This document shows positions 54,879 to 63,742 of a stretch of DNA of 64,000 nt, one piece after another. Both the position numbers and the translations under genes were made by a program. Below the pieces are notes generated by a model. It had not been told where the DNA came from. It was given only the letters and a program-made list of their open reading frames with translations, and made no database searches. The stretch is from Pantoea sp. 18069 (GTDB lineage: Bacteria > Pseudomonadota > Gammaproteobacteria > Burkholderiales > Burkholderiaceae_C): assembly GCF_902706035.1 (NCBI RefSeq), contig NZ_CACSJA010000010.1, positions 1-64,000 of the forward strand, given 5' to 3'. The stretch's first letter is position 1. The number at the start of each line of letters is the position of its first letter.

Positions 54879-56081
54879 TCAGTCGGCGAGGCAGTGGTCG
54901 ACTTTCCAGCCGTAGAGCCACTCCATCGCGTCGTAGAAGCGTTCGGGCGTGCGGCCTTTCCACAGGTCGTTGCGCACCAGGCGCTCGACGCCCCGGGCGT
55001 GGAAGATGCGGCCCATCTCGCGCGCCGACAGCACGACGCGCGCGGTGCGTGCAATGCGCGAGCGCTCGTAGAGCGCGAACGCCTTGACGAAGTCCTGGTC
55101 GCAGGCCTTGAGCGCTTCGCCCAGCGTGACCGCGTCTTCGAGCGCCATGCATGCGCCCTGGGCGATGTACTGCAGCGTGGGATGGGCCGCATCACCGAGC
55201 AGCGTCGCGCGGCCGAAGCTCCATTGGGCTATAGGGTCGCGATCGGCCGTGGCCCAGCGTTTCCAGCTCTTGGGCAGGTCGATGAGCTGGTGGGCGCGCG
55301 GGCAGCAACTGGCGTAATAGCTCTGCACTTCGTCGCGGCTGCCGTCGCGCACCCCCCATTCCTCGTTCTCGCGGCTGTGGAAAGTCACGACCACGTTGTA
55401 TTGCTCGCCGCCGCGCAGCGGGTAGTGCACCAGGTGGTAGTTGGGGCCGACCCAGATGCTGGCCGCGTTCCAGCGCAGGTCTTCGGGAAAATCTTCCTTC
55501 TCGACCACGGCGCGGTAGACCACATGGCCCGAGACGCGCGCGTTGTCGCCCACGTACTGCTGGCGCACCACCGACTTGACGCCATCGGCGGCTATCAGCG
55601 CCTGGCCCGTGAAGCTGCGGCCGTTCTGGTCGTGGACGGTGACGCTGCCCTCGTTTTGCTCGACGCGCGTGATATGCGTGCCGGTGAACGTCTCGATCGC
55701 CGACTGCTCGCGCGCGCCTTCGAGCAGCGAAGTGTGGATGTCGGCGCGGTGGATCACCGCGTAGGGGTTGCCGAAGCGCGCGCGAAACGCTTCACCGGTG
55801 GGAATGCGTCCGACCAGGGTTTCGTCGAGCGCGTCATGCATCACCATTTCGTCGGTGTATACGGCCCGGCTGCGCGCGCGCTCGCCAATGCCCAGTGCGT
55901 CGAAGGCCGCAAACGCGTTCGGCCCGAGCTGGATGCCGGCGCCGATTTCACCGAGCTGTGGTGCCTGCTCAAGCACCTGGACGGTATAGCCCTGGCGGGC
56001 GAGGGCCAGCGCCGCCGCAACGCCGCCGATGCCGCCGCCGACCACCAGGACGGGCAGGGCGGGGGATGATTTTGTCGTCAT
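54879..56081 (-). CDS. 3-hydroxybenzoate 6-hydroxylase (FAD monooxygenase)
   Basis: The 400-residue flavoprotein has the dinucleotide fold VVGGGIGGVAAALALARQG, the ADG motif in LIAADGVKSVVRQQYVG and the FAD-ribityl motif LLGDAAHPTLQYIAQGACMA. These are hallmarks of the salicylate/3-hydroxybenzoate hydroxylase group. Being next to gentisate dioxygenase makes NADH-dependent conversion of 3-hydroxybenzoate to gentisate the best assignment; salicylate 5-hydroxylation is usually done by another enzyme class. A divergent MarR regulator lies 203 bases away. Confidence 0.92.
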   Translation of the reverse strand: MTTKSSPALPVLVVGGGIGGVAAALALARQGYTVQVLEQAPQLGEIGAGIQLGPNAFAAFDALGIGERARSRAVYTDEMVMHDALDETLVGRIPTGEAFRARFGNPYAVIHRADIHTSLLEGAREQSAIETFTGTHITRVEQNEGSVTVHDQNGRSFTGQALIAADGVKSVVRQQYVGDNARVSGHVVYRAVVEKEDFPEDLRWNAASIWVGPNYHLVHYPLRGGEQYNVVVTFHSRENEEWGVRDGSRDEVQSYYASCCPRAHQLIDLPKSWKRWATADRDPIAQWSFGRATLLGDAAHPTLQYIAQGACMALEDAVTLGEALKACDQDFVKAFALYERSRIARTARVVLSAREMGRIFHARGVERLVRNDLWKGRTPERFYDAMEWLYGWKVDHCLAD

Positions 56082-56157
56082 GGGCCACTCTTTCTACGAA
56101 GCTTGCATGGCTCCCGCCGGGCGTGAATGCTTTTGTGGGGCGGGAGTGCTGCAGTTA

Positions 56158-56192
56158 ATCAACAGTATGCTGATAATCAGTGTAATGTTGAT
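56158..56192. promoter_or_regulatory. candidate operator between the 3-hydroxybenzoate operon and marR
   Basis: atcaaca (56158-56164) and tgttgat (56186-56192) form an inverted repeat with a 21-base spacer that contains a smaller palindrome (ctgataatcag). The block is AT-rich in an otherwise GC-rich genome and lies between divergent starts, as expected for a MarR site. The binding protein is an inference. Confidence 0.5.
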
Positions 56193-56283
56193 GTTTGTTT
56201 TGAAGAAATTCGGGAAAACCCTGGTGTGTCTAATCCGACGCTGGCATGCGGCAATGCGGTGCGGCTCCCCTAAACTTGCCGCT

Positions 56284-56778
56284 ATGACAACTTTCAGCCC
56301 TGAAGAACTTGAATTGCTGCCTGGTTTCCATATCCGCCGTCTGCAGCAGATTGCCGTGGCGGTCTTCATGGAGGAAACCCAGGACTTCGCGGTCACGCCC
56401 GTGCAGTTCGCGGCGCTGTCGGCGGTGCTGCGCCAGCCCGAGATGGACCAGCGCTCGCTGGCGCGCTTCATCGGCTTCGATACCTCGACCATAGGCAGCG
56501 TGATCGACCGGCTCGAAGCGCGCGGCTTCATGGTGCGCAACGCGAGCAAGACCGACAAGCGCGTGCGCCTGCTCACCGTGACCGCGGCCGGCGTCGACCT
56601 GCTCAGGCAAGCCCAGCCCGCGGTCATGCGCGCCCAGCAGCGCATGCTTGACCCCTTGCCCGCCGAGCAGCGCGCGCTGTTCATGCAGATGGTCGCGCAG
56701 ATCAACCACGAGAACGAGGGCCGCAACCGCGCGCCCAGCCTCGCGGCGGGCAGTGCGCTGCCAAAGCCCATGGACTGA
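56284..56778 (+). CDS. MarR-family regulator divergent from the 3-hydroxybenzoate operon
   Basis: The product is 164 residues from ATG 56284. The winged helix includes VTPVQFAALSAVLRQPEMDQ and RSLARFIGFDTSTIGSVIDR, then RNASKTDKRVRLLTVTAAG, the wing with the DKR motif. It matches MarR proteins that repress hydroxybenzoate and salicylate degradation genes and release DNA on binding the aromatic substrate. It is probably autoregulated through the palindromes at 56158-56192. Confidence 0.93.
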   Translation: MTTFSPEELELLPGFHIRRLQQIAVAVFMEETQDFAVTPVQFAALSAVLRQPEMDQRSLARFIGFDTSTIGSVIDRLEARGFMVRNASKTDKRVRLLTVTAAGVDLLRQAQPAVMRAQQRMLDPLPAEQRALFMQMVAQINHENEGRNRAPSLAAGSALPKPMD

Positions 56779-56847
56779 GCCGCGCCTTGGCGCGGCCGTG
56801 GCGCGCAGGCACAATCAGGCCCTGTTCATGTCTACCAAGGTGCCCGC

Positions 56848-57186
56848 ATGCTTGTGACCACCACTCCCAACGTTGAAGGCCAGCGCATCACCCGCTATCT
56901 GGGCATCGTCGCAGGCGAAGCCATCCTGGGCGCCAACGTGTTCAAGGACTTGCTTGCAGGCATCCGCGACATCGTAGGCGGCCGTTCGGCCACCTACGAA
57001 AAGGAGCTGCAAAAGGCGCGTGCAATGGCGCTGCAGGAGATGCAGGACCAGGCGCAAAAGCTGGGAGCGAACGCCGTGGTCGGCGTCGATCTGGACTTCG
57101 AGGTGCTGGGCCAGGGCAATGGCATGCTGATGGTCTCGGCCAGCGGCACGGCCGTGGTACTGGAGAATGACGCCCGTGGGCACTGA
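56848..57186 (+). CDS. YbjQ/UPF0145 family protein
   Basis: The 112-residue cytoplasmic protein starts with [20 protein letters not shown] and contains [20 protein letters not shown] and the glycine-rich [13 protein letters not shown]. These are the marks of the UPF0145 (YbjQ) family, ring-forming pentamers of unknown function. It is 69 bases downstream of marR on the same strand and could share its transcript. Confidence 0.93.
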   Translation: MLVTTTPNVEGQRITRYLGIVAGEAILGANVFKDLLAGIRDIVGGRSATYEKELQKARAMALQEMQDQAQKLGANAVVGVDLDFEVLGQGNGMLMVSASGTAVVLENDARGH

Positions 57187-57249
57187 GCGCGCGAAAATCC
57201 GCGAAAATCGCGGGTTGAACGCATTCTTCAATGCACCAGAAAGGTTTTC

Positions 57250-57498
57250 ATGAACGACAAAGCCCAAGCCCCCGCGCTGCCCGACCACCTGTCCATCGAT
57301 CCCAGCAGCCCGCACCATGTCGCGGCCGTGTTCGAGCACGACATAGGCATCCGCTTCAATGACAAGGAGCGCTTTGACGTCGAGGAATACTGCATCAGCG
57401 AAGGCTGGGTCCGCGTGCCCGCAGGCAAGACGCTGGACCGCAAGGGCCGCCCGCTGCTGATCAAGATCAAGGGCAAGGTCGAAGCCTTCTACAAGTAA
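57250..57498 (+). CDS. DUF3297 protein
   Basis: The 82-residue protein has PDHLSIDPSSPHHVAAVFEH and FDVEEYCISEGWVRVPAGKT, which match the DUF3297 family of small Burkholderiales and Pseudomonas proteins. It has no signal peptide or membrane helix. It follows the YbjQ gene by 63 bases and is followed by an intrinsic terminator. Confidence 0.9.
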   Translation: MNDKAQAPALPDHLSIDPSSPHHVAAVFEHDIGIRFNDKERFDVEEYCISEGWVRVPAGKTLDRKGRPLLIKIKGKVEAFYK

Positions 57499-57521
57499 GC
57501 GCTACTGCACCGAGCTTACGC

Positions 57522-57546
57522 AAAAGCGCCTTCGGGCGCTTTTTTT
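57522..57546 (+). terminator. intrinsic terminator after DUF3297
   Basis: The arms aaaagcgcc (57522-57530) and ggcgctttt (57535-57543) with a ttcg loop are followed by T residues. It is convergent with the aminotransferase gene and could serve both directions. Confidence 0.88.
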
Positions 57547-58889
57547 CAGTCGCAGGCCTGGAGCGCGTCACCGAGCGCGCCGACCAGGCGATCGATTTCG
57601 GCTTCGCTGCTGATGAAGGGCGGTGCGAGCTGAATGGTGTCTGCGCCGTAGCGCACGTAAAAACCCATTTCCCAGCACTTCATCGCGATTTCGTAGGGGC
57701 GCCGTGCCGGCTCGCCGGGCAGAGGGGCTATGGAAAAGCCCGCGGCCAGGCCGAAGTTGCGGATGTCGAGCACATGCCTGGCGCCGCGCAGGCCGTGGAC
57801 CGCATTCTCGAAGTAGGGCGCGAGCGCCTTGACGCGCGCGGGCAGGTCTTCGCGCTGCAGCAGGTCGAGCGCGGCGAGCGCGGCCGCACAGGCCACGGGA
57901 TGGGCAGAATAGGTGTAGCCGTGGGCGAATTCGACCAGGTATTCGGGGCCGCCCGCGGCCATGAAGGTGTCGTAGATTTCCCGGCTCGCGACGCAGCCGC
58001 CCAGGGGCTGCACGCCATTGGTCACCTGCTTGGCGAAGTTCAGGATGTCGGGCGTGACGCCGAACACCTCGGCGCCCGTCCAGCCGCCGCAGCGGCCAAA
58101 GCCGGTGATGACTTCATCGAAGATCAGCAGGATGCCGTGCTGCGTGCAGATTTCGCGCAGGCGCTGCAGGTAGCCTGCGGGCGGAATCACCACGCCCGCC
58201 GAGCCCGAGAACGGCTCGACGATCACGGCCGCGATGGTGCTTGCATCGTGCAGCGCGATGATGTCGAGCAGGCGGTCGGCGAGCGCGCGGCCGTCGATCG
58301 CGGGCATGCCCTTGTGGAAGCCGCCCAGTGGCGGCTGCGTGTGGGGCAGGTGGTCGGCCTCGATGCCCTGGCCGAACAGCTTGCGGTTGCCCGCGATGCC
58401 GCCGACCGAAATGCCGCCGTAGTTCACGCCATGGTAGCCCTTTTCGCGGCCTATCAGCCGCGTCTTGCCGGCCTGGCCCTTGGCGCGCCAGTAGGCGCGC
58501 GCCATCTTGAGCGAAGTGTCGGCGGCTTCGGAGCCCGAGCCGGTGAAGAACACATGGTCCAGGCCTTGCGGCATCAACTCCTTGATGCGGTTGGCCAGCG
58601 CGAAGGCTGCGGGGTGGCCGAACTGGAAGGCCGGCGCGTAGTCGAGCTGCAGCGCGGCCTGGCCCACGGCCTCGGCGATTTCCCTGCATCCATGGCCCAG
58701 GCCCGAGCACCACAGGCCCGAGAGCCCGTCAAAGATCTCGCGGCCCTGCGCGTCGCGCAGGTAGGCGCCCTGCGCGCCGACCACCATGCGCGGATTGGCC
58801 TTGAAGTTGCGGTTGCCGGTGAACGGCATCCAGTGGGCATCGAGCCAGGCGGCGTCCATGCGGGGGGCGGTGATATCGGCGAAGTTCAT
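57546..58889 (-). CDS. class III aminotransferase, omega-amino acid:pyruvate type
   Basis: The 447-residue PLP enzyme has the N-terminal DAHWMPFTGNRNFKANPRMV, typical of beta-alanine/omega-amino acid:pyruvate transaminases. The PLP-binding FDEVITGFGRCGGWTG and the Lys of LNFAKQVTNGVQPLGG follow. Substrates are beta-alanine, 4-aminobutyrate or related amines. It stands alone and is convergent with the DUF3297 gene. Its product could feed the valine or CoA-thioester pathways nearby, which is speculative. Confidence 0.92.
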   Translation of the reverse strand: MNFADITAPRMDAAWLDAHWMPFTGNRNFKANPRMVVGAQGAYLRDAQGREIFDGLSGLWCSGLGHGCREIAEAVGQAALQLDYAPAFQFGHPAAFALANRIKELMPQGLDHVFFTGSGSEAADTSLKMARAYWRAKGQAGKTRLIGREKGYHGVNYGGISVGGIAGNRKLFGQGIEADHLPHTQPPLGGFHKGMPAIDGRALADRLLDIIALHDASTIAAVIVEPFSGSAGVVIPPAGYLQRLREICTQHGILLIFDEVITGFGRCGGWTGAEVFGVTPDILNFAKQVTNGVQPLGGCVASREIYDTFMAAGGPEYLVEFAHGYTYSAHPVACAAALAALDLLQREDLPARVKALAPYFENAVHGLRGARHVLDIRNFGLAAGFSIAPLPGEPARRPYEIAMKCWEMGFYVRYGADTIQLAPPFISSEAEIDRLVGALGDALQACD

Positions 58890-58993
58890 GCGCGCATCCC
58901 TTTACGAAAGACAGGGGCGCGCCGACGCCCGGCGGCGTCAGCGGCAAAAGTTTCGTGTAGCGTGCCAGCAGTTGCACGCACTGTCCAGCCGGT

Positions 58994-59875
58994 TTATGGT
59001 CCGGCCGCAAGAGCCAGGCAGCGCGCGAGCACCGCCGCTGCCTGGTCCAGGCGCGGGCCGGGGCGCGAGACCAGATCGACTTCGGCCGCGTTCAGCGTGC
59101 AGATGCGGCCGCTGCGCACCGCGTCCATCGCGCCCCAGCCCGGGCGCTGCGCGAACGCGGCCGCGGGTGTTTCGGGCGTATGGATGATGAGCTGCGGGTT
59201 CTGGCGCACGATGTATTCGGGCGACAGGCGCGGGAAGGGCCCGAACGCGGGCGCGACGATATTGCGCGCGCCCAGCGTCGTCAGCAGCTCGCCGATGAAG
59301 GAGTTTGCTCCGGCCGCATACGGCGTGGCGTCGACCTCGAAGTACACGCTGGGCCCCGCCCGGGCCGGGCGCGCGACGCGGTCGACGCCGGCCTGCAGGC
59401 GCGCGATCAGCGCGTCGGCGCGCTGTTGCTGCAGCAAGGCATCGAGCGCATGCCATTGTGCGCGTATGCCCGCGAAATCATGGGCGTCTAGCGCGAGCGC
59501 CGGAATGCCGAACTGCGCGAGCTGGGCCATCAGCGGCGGTGAATAGGGCAGGAGCACGACATCGGGGCGCAGGCGCACGATGGCCTCGACCGACGGCGCG
59601 GAAGCCTTGCCCAGGCGCGGCAGGGCCGCGATTTCGGGCGGGTGGTTGGAGAGTGCATCGACCCCGACCAGCCGCTCGCAGGCGCCGAGTGCGCACAGCG
59701 ACTCCGTGACCGAAGGCAGCAGCGAAACGATGCGCTGCGGCACGCGGGCGATTTCGACCGTGCGGCCCTGGCTGTCGCGCACGCCATAGGCGAGCGCTGG
59801 CGAGAGCGCGCCCAGCAGCGCGCATGCCGCGAGCAGCCATGGTGCCAGGCGGGCGGTCAGTTGGAGGGTGCCCAT
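58994..59875 (-). CDS. btuF: cobalamin periplasmic binding protein BtuF-like
   Basis: The 293-residue exported protein has a signal peptide (LLAACALLGALSPALA) and the class III binding-protein fold: VPQRIVSLLPSVTESLCALG at the amino end and PRLGKASAPSVEAIVRLRPD. Its start overlaps the btuB stop by 19 bases. A riboswitch precedes btuB. No BtuC/BtuD genes follow, so the permease must be elsewhere. Confidence 0.9.
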   Translation of the reverse strand: MGTLQLTARLAPWLLAACALLGALSPALAYGVRDSQGRTVEIARVPQRIVSLLPSVTESLCALGACERLVGVDALSNHPPEIAALPRLGKASAPSVEAIVRLRPDVVLLPYSPPLMAQLAQFGIPALALDAHDFAGIRAQWHALDALLQQQRADALIARLQAGVDRVARPARAGPSVYFEVDATPYAAGANSFIGELLTTLGARNIVAPAFGPFPRLSPEYIVRQNPQLIIHTPETPAAAFAQRPGWGAMDAVRSGRICTLNAAEVDLVSRPGPRLDQAAAVLARCLALAAGP

Positions 59876-61722
59876 TTCACACTGACAAACAAGGTGCGGC
59901 CGGCGTTGGCATAGCCCTTGGTCGGCGCATAGTCGCGGTCGGCGAGGTTGTTGACGCGCGCCAGCAGCGACCAGTCCCTGGCCAGCTTGTGCTGGGCATA
60001 GAGGTTGACCACGCCATAGCCACCCAGGCTGTCGGTGTTGTCTGCATCGGTGAAGCGCGCGCTGTAGAGCTGGGCTTCGGTGCCCAGCGTCCAGCCCGCG
60101 ACCTGGGTGTCGGCCGAGAGCTTGAGCATGCGCTTGGAGCGATAGGGCACGAGCTTGCCGTTTTCCAGGTTCTTAGGATGGAGGAAGTCCAGCGACAGGC
60201 CCAGGTTCATGCGGTCCATGCGCGTAGCGCCGGTCAAGGTCAGGCCCTTGAGCTCCACGCTTTCCCAGTTGCGGTAGCAATTGCAGGCCGGCGAACTGGT
60301 CCAGTCGTAGGTGATCTGGTTCTTGATCCTGTTGCGATAGGCCACGGCCGACAGCTGCTGGCCGCCGGCGCTGTAGTGCAGGCCGGTCTCGACATTGGTG
60401 CTGCTCTCGGGCTTGAGGTCGGCCGCGGCCTGGCCCGTGAAGCGCTCGTACAGCGTGGGCGTGCGAAACGCCGTGCCCGCCGAAACCACCCAGCGCAGGC
60501 TGTCATGGAGCTGCAGGCCGTAGCCCAGGCCGCCCGTGTTCTTGTTTTGCTGGTCGCGCACGCGGTCGTGGCGTGCATTGGCGTCGAACTGGTGTGCACC
60601 GCTGGCATAGCGCCAGCCGGCCGCCAGCGAGTCCTGCACGCGGCGGCTGTCGGTGTTCTGCGTCCAGGCGTAGTCGGTGGTCAGCCGGTCTTCGCGCCGC
60701 TCGAGATCGAGGTTCAGCCGGTGCGCGCCGAGTTTCCACTGGTTTTGCAGCAGATAGTTGGTGCTGGTGCCGTCGGTGCCCTCGGGAGAATCCGTGAAGC
60801 GCTGGATGTCGCTGCGCGCATGGCCCAGCTGCACCACGCTCTGGTAGGTATCGCTCCAGGCGGCCTGCCAGCGCAGCGTGCCCGTGGTGTTCTTCACGCT
60901 GTCGTAATCGTCGAACGGTGCGGTGCTCTGGTCGTACTGGGCCTTGAGGCGGTTGTGCTGCAGGCGCGTGTCGATCTGGTGCATGCCATGCTTGAAGCCG
61001 GCGTTCAGGCCCAGCGACGTGTTGCTATAGCCGTCACGGTCGGGGTTGGGAGCCCAGGGGCTGCCGGCGTCGAAACCGTCACTGCGCTCGTCGGCCAGAT
61101 GCAGGCCATAGCTCCAGCCGTTGGCACCGCCTTGCAGGCCGGTCGCAACCTTGGAGGTGCCCTGGTTGCCCAGGCCGGCCTCGGCGTGGGCGCGCAGCGG
61201 ACCCTGCTTCGAGTCCGCCTGGCGGGTGAAGATCTGCACCACACCGCCCATGGCATCCGATCCGTAAATGGCGGCTGCCGGGCCGCGCAGCACTTCGATG
61301 CGCTCGATCTGCGCGAGCGGCAGTGCTGCCCAGGCCGCACCGCCTTGCATTTCCTGGCTGCTGTAGCGTACGCCGTCAATGAGCACGGCCGTGTGCTGGT
61401 TGCCGGTGCCGCGCAGCGATACCGAGGTGATCTGTCCGGGGCCGCCGTTGCGCGTGATCTGCACGCCGGGCACCTGGGCCAGCAGGTCGGCGACGCCGAC
61501 GGCGCCGCTGCGCTCTATGGCCGCGCGGTCGATCACGCTCATGTCGGCGGTGACGGTGCGCAGCGGCTGGGCTTCGCGCGCGGCCGTCACCACCACGGTG
61601 TCGAGCGCGGGTGCCGGTTGTGCCGCGGCCAGCGAGCACAGGCCGGTCGCGGTCATGGCGGCGAGCGCGCAGGCGTGCAGTCGCACCGGCACGCCGGTGT
61701 GGATTCGCAGGGAAATAGTCAT
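59857..61722 (-). CDS. btuB: TonB-dependent cobalamin receptor BtuB-like
   Basis: The 621-residue protein has a signal peptide (ALAAMTATGLCSLAAA), a TonB box (ALDTVVVTAAREAQPL), a plug domain with GVADLLAQVPGVQITRNGGP and MGGVVQIFTRQ, and a 22-strand barrel. The C-terminus is SVKWAPSN, lacking the usual terminal Phe. The cobalamin riboswitch at 61797-61985 marks the substrate. Energy comes from TonB-ExbB-ExbD. The gene overlaps btuF. Confidence 0.93.
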   Translation of the reverse strand: MTISLRIHTGVPVRLHACALAAMTATGLCSLAAAQPAPALDTVVVTAAREAQPLRTVTADMSVIDRAAIERSGAVGVADLLAQVPGVQITRNGGPGQITSVSLRGTGNQHTAVLIDGVRYSSQEMQGGAAWAALPLAQIERIEVLRGPAAAIYGSDAMGGVVQIFTRQADSKQGPLRAHAEAGLGNQGTSKVATGLQGGANGWSYGLHLADERSDGFDAGSPWAPNPDRDGYSNTSLGLNAGFKHGMHQIDTRLQHNRLKAQYDQSTAPFDDYDSVKNTTGTLRWQAAWSDTYQSVVQLGHARSDIQRFTDSPEGTDGTSTNYLLQNQWKLGAHRLNLDLERREDRLTTDYAWTQNTDSRRVQDSLAAGWRYASGAHQFDANARHDRVRDQQNKNTGGLGYGLQLHDSLRWVVSAGTAFRTPTLYERFTGQAAADLKPESSTNVETGLHYSAGGQQLSAVAYRNRIKNQITYDWTSSPACNCYRNWESVELKGLTLTGATRMDRMNLGLSLDFLHPKNLENGKLVPYRSKRMLKLSADTQVAGWTLGTEAQLYSARFTDADNTDSLGGYGVVNLYAQHKLARDWSLLARVNNLADRDYAPTKGYANAGRTLFVSVKWAPSN

Positions 61723-61796
61723 GAAGGATTACCAGTTCGCGCCAGCGACCCCGCCGGCACTTCGCTCACAAGGTTCTCGCAGGCGCGAAAACCGCC

Positions 61797-61985
61797 TCGT
61801 TGGCCGGTATCCAGACTGGTGAACCTGCGCACAATGCCTTCCCGGCGCAAGGCTGCGCCAGTGGCTTGGGTGTGTACGCCGGCCTGTGGCTACAGGCCTG
61901 TTCACTCACTGTTGCGGGGGCAGTACAGGCTAGGCAGATGCATAAGGCATCGCCACCCTGTTTCCCGTTTAACGGCCCTGCAAGA
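61797..61985 (-). promoter_or_regulatory. cobalamin riboswitch upstream of btuB
   Basis: Read on the minus strand, the leader shows the conserved elements in order: cgggaaacagggtgg, gtactgcccccgcaacagt, aagccactgg, gccgggaaggc and the B12-box region cagtctggataccggcc. It lies 75 bases before the btuB start. Binding of adenosylcobalamin should lower btuB-btuF expression. An adjacent palindrome gccctgcagatcttgcagggc at 61974-61994 may be part of the outer stem or a nearby promoter hairpin. Confidence 0.93.
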
Positions 61986-62031
61986 TCTGCAGGGCCTGCA
62001 CCAACGCGGTGATTCTAATGGCAGCGCGTTT

Positions 62032-62502
62032 CTAGACCGCGAGGCGCAGCGCGGTGACGATGGCCACGCCTATCGCCAGATTGGCCGCGACCCAGACGCG
62101 GATGCCGGCCAGCGCCTTGCCGCCTGCGGGCCAGTCGCCGGCCTGCACCGCACGGTCCAGGCGCTTGAACAGCGCAAAGCGGATATGGCCGAAGATGGCG
62201 GCCATCACCAGACCCAGCACGGTCATGACTTTCCACGACAGCGGCATCTGGAACTGCAGGCCCGACTGCGCCGCCATCTGGTAGACCGAGGCGACCATGC
62301 CCAGCCCCGACAGCAGCACCACGGCCACCGTCACCAGCATGGCCGCGAAAAACCGCTGCAGCACGCCGTGCATCAGCTGCACGCGCGCCGCGGGTTCCAG
62401 CGCCTGCACCGCGGGGCGCAGGAAGAAGTGGGAGAACGCCATGCCGCCCAGCCAGAGGATCACGGCCAGCAGGTGGATGTACTTCAGGGGAGCGAACAGC
62501 AT
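62032..62502 (-). CDS. CopD-family integral membrane protein
   Basis: The 156-residue protein has four membrane helices. The first contains YIHLLAVILWLGGMAFSHFF, whose His/Gly pattern is typical of the CopD/YebZ-related family. The later VMTVLGLVMAAIFGHIRFAL has a second His. Copper or haem binding is possible. It lies between sstT and the btuB riboswitch and shares direction with sstT, 10 bases downstream of the sstT stop, suggesting one transcript. Confidence 0.85.
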   Translation of the reverse strand: MLFAPLKYIHLLAVILWLGGMAFSHFFLRPAVQALEPAARVQLMHGVLQRFFAAMLVTVAVVLLSGLGMVASVYQMAAQSGLQFQMPLSWKVMTVLGLVMAAIFGHIRFALFKRLDRAVQAGDWPAGGKALAGIRVWVAANLAIGVAIVTALRLAV

Positions 62503-62512
62503 GGGGTGGATC

Positions 62513-63742
62513 TCAGATGGGTGCCGCGTTCTTGCGTTCCTCGGCCTGGCAGGCCGCGGCGGTGAAAATGATGTCGGTGGAGGAGTTGAGCGCGGTTTCG
62601 GCCGAGTCCTGAACGATGCCGATGATGAAGCCTATCGCCACGACCTGCATGGACACGTCGCTGGAGATGCCGAACAGGCTGCAGGCCAGCGGAATCAGGA
62701 GCAGCGAGCCGCCGGCCACGCCCGCGGCGCCGCAGGCGCAGACCGAGGCCACCACGCACAGCAGGATGGCCGTGGGAATGTCGACCACGATGCCCAGTGT
62801 ATGGGCGGCGGCCAGCGACAGCACGCTGATGGTGATCGCCGCGCCGGCCATGTTGATGGTCGCGCCCAGCGGAATCGCGATGCTGTAGGTGTCTTCGTCC
62901 AGCTGCAGGCGCCTGGCCAGCGCCAGGTTGATCGGGATGTTCGCGGCCGAGCTGCGCGTGAAGAAGGCCGTCACGGCGCTTTCGCGCAGGCACATCAGCA
63001 CCAGCGGATAGGGGTTGCGGCGGATCTTGGCGAACACGATCAGCGGGTTGACGACCAGCGCGACAAACAGCATGCAGCCCACGAGCACCGTCAGCAGGTG
63101 GGCATAGCCCAGCAGCGCGGCCGTGCCGGCGTCGGCAAACGTTGCCGCGACCAGGCCGAAAATGCCCAGCGGCGCGCAGCGGATCACGCCCTGGATGATG
63201 ACGGTGATCGCGTTCGACAGGTCGCCCAGCAGCTTGCGCGTGCCTTCGCCCGCATGGCGCAGCGCCACGCCCATGCCCACGGCCCAGACCAGAATGCCGA
63301 TGTAGTTCGCGTTCAGCAGCGCATTGACCGGGTTGTCGACGGCGCTGAGCACCAGGGCCATCAGCACTTCCTGCACATTGCCCGGTGGGGTGATGCTCGT
63401 GGTGGCCGCGGTCTGCAGCACCAGCGTCGAGGGAAACAGCATGCTCGCGAACACGCCCACGATGGCAGCGGCCAGCGTGCCGATCACATACAGGAAAAGA
63501 ACGGGCCGGATCAGCGTCGAATCGCCGGGACGGTGGTTGCTGATCGACGCCATCACGAGGATCAGCACCAGCACCGGGGCGACGGCCTTGAGCGCCGAAA
63601 TGAACAGCGTGCCCAGCAGCGCCACGCCCGGGGTGGCCGAGGGCCAGAGGAAAGCGAAGGCGATGCCGGCGATCAAGGCCATCACGATTTGTGTCACAAG
63701 GCTGGTGCGCTGCATCCAGTGCAGCAATGGCTTGAAGATCAT
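62513..63742 (-). CDS. sstT: sodium:serine/threonine symporter
   Basis: The product is 409 residues from ATG 63742. The DAACS-type transporter has eight to nine helices and the family's signatures [40 protein letters not shown] and [20 protein letters not shown]. It imports serine and threonine with sodium. A longer open frame upstream carries only low-complexity sequence. A CopD-like gene follows on the same transcript. Confidence 0.95.
   Translation of the reverse strand: MIFKPLLHWMQRTSLVTQIVMALIAGIAFAFLWPSATPGVALLGTLFISALKAVAPVLVLILVMASISNHRPGDSTLIRPVLFLYVIGTLAAAIVGVFASMLFPSTLVLQTAATTSITPPGNVQEVLMALVLSAVDNPVNALLNANYIGILVWAVGMGVALRHAGEGTRKLLGDLSNAITVIIQGVIRCAPLGIFGLVAATFADAGTAALLGYAHLLTVLVGCMLFVALVVNPLIVFAKIRRNPYPLVLMCLRESAVTAFFTRSSAANIPINLALARRLQLDEDTYSIAIPLGATINMAGAAITISVLSLAAAHTLGIVVDIPTAILLCVVASVCACGAAGVAGGSLLLIPLACSLFGISSDVSMQVVAIGFIIGIVQDSAETALNSSTDIIFTAAACQAEERKNAAPI

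Noticed and set aside
59824..62565. 913-residue open frame antisense to btuF, btuB and the riboswitch
   Set aside because: It is an artefact of high GC and crosses a riboswitch and three genes. It has no recognisable domain and no start signal.
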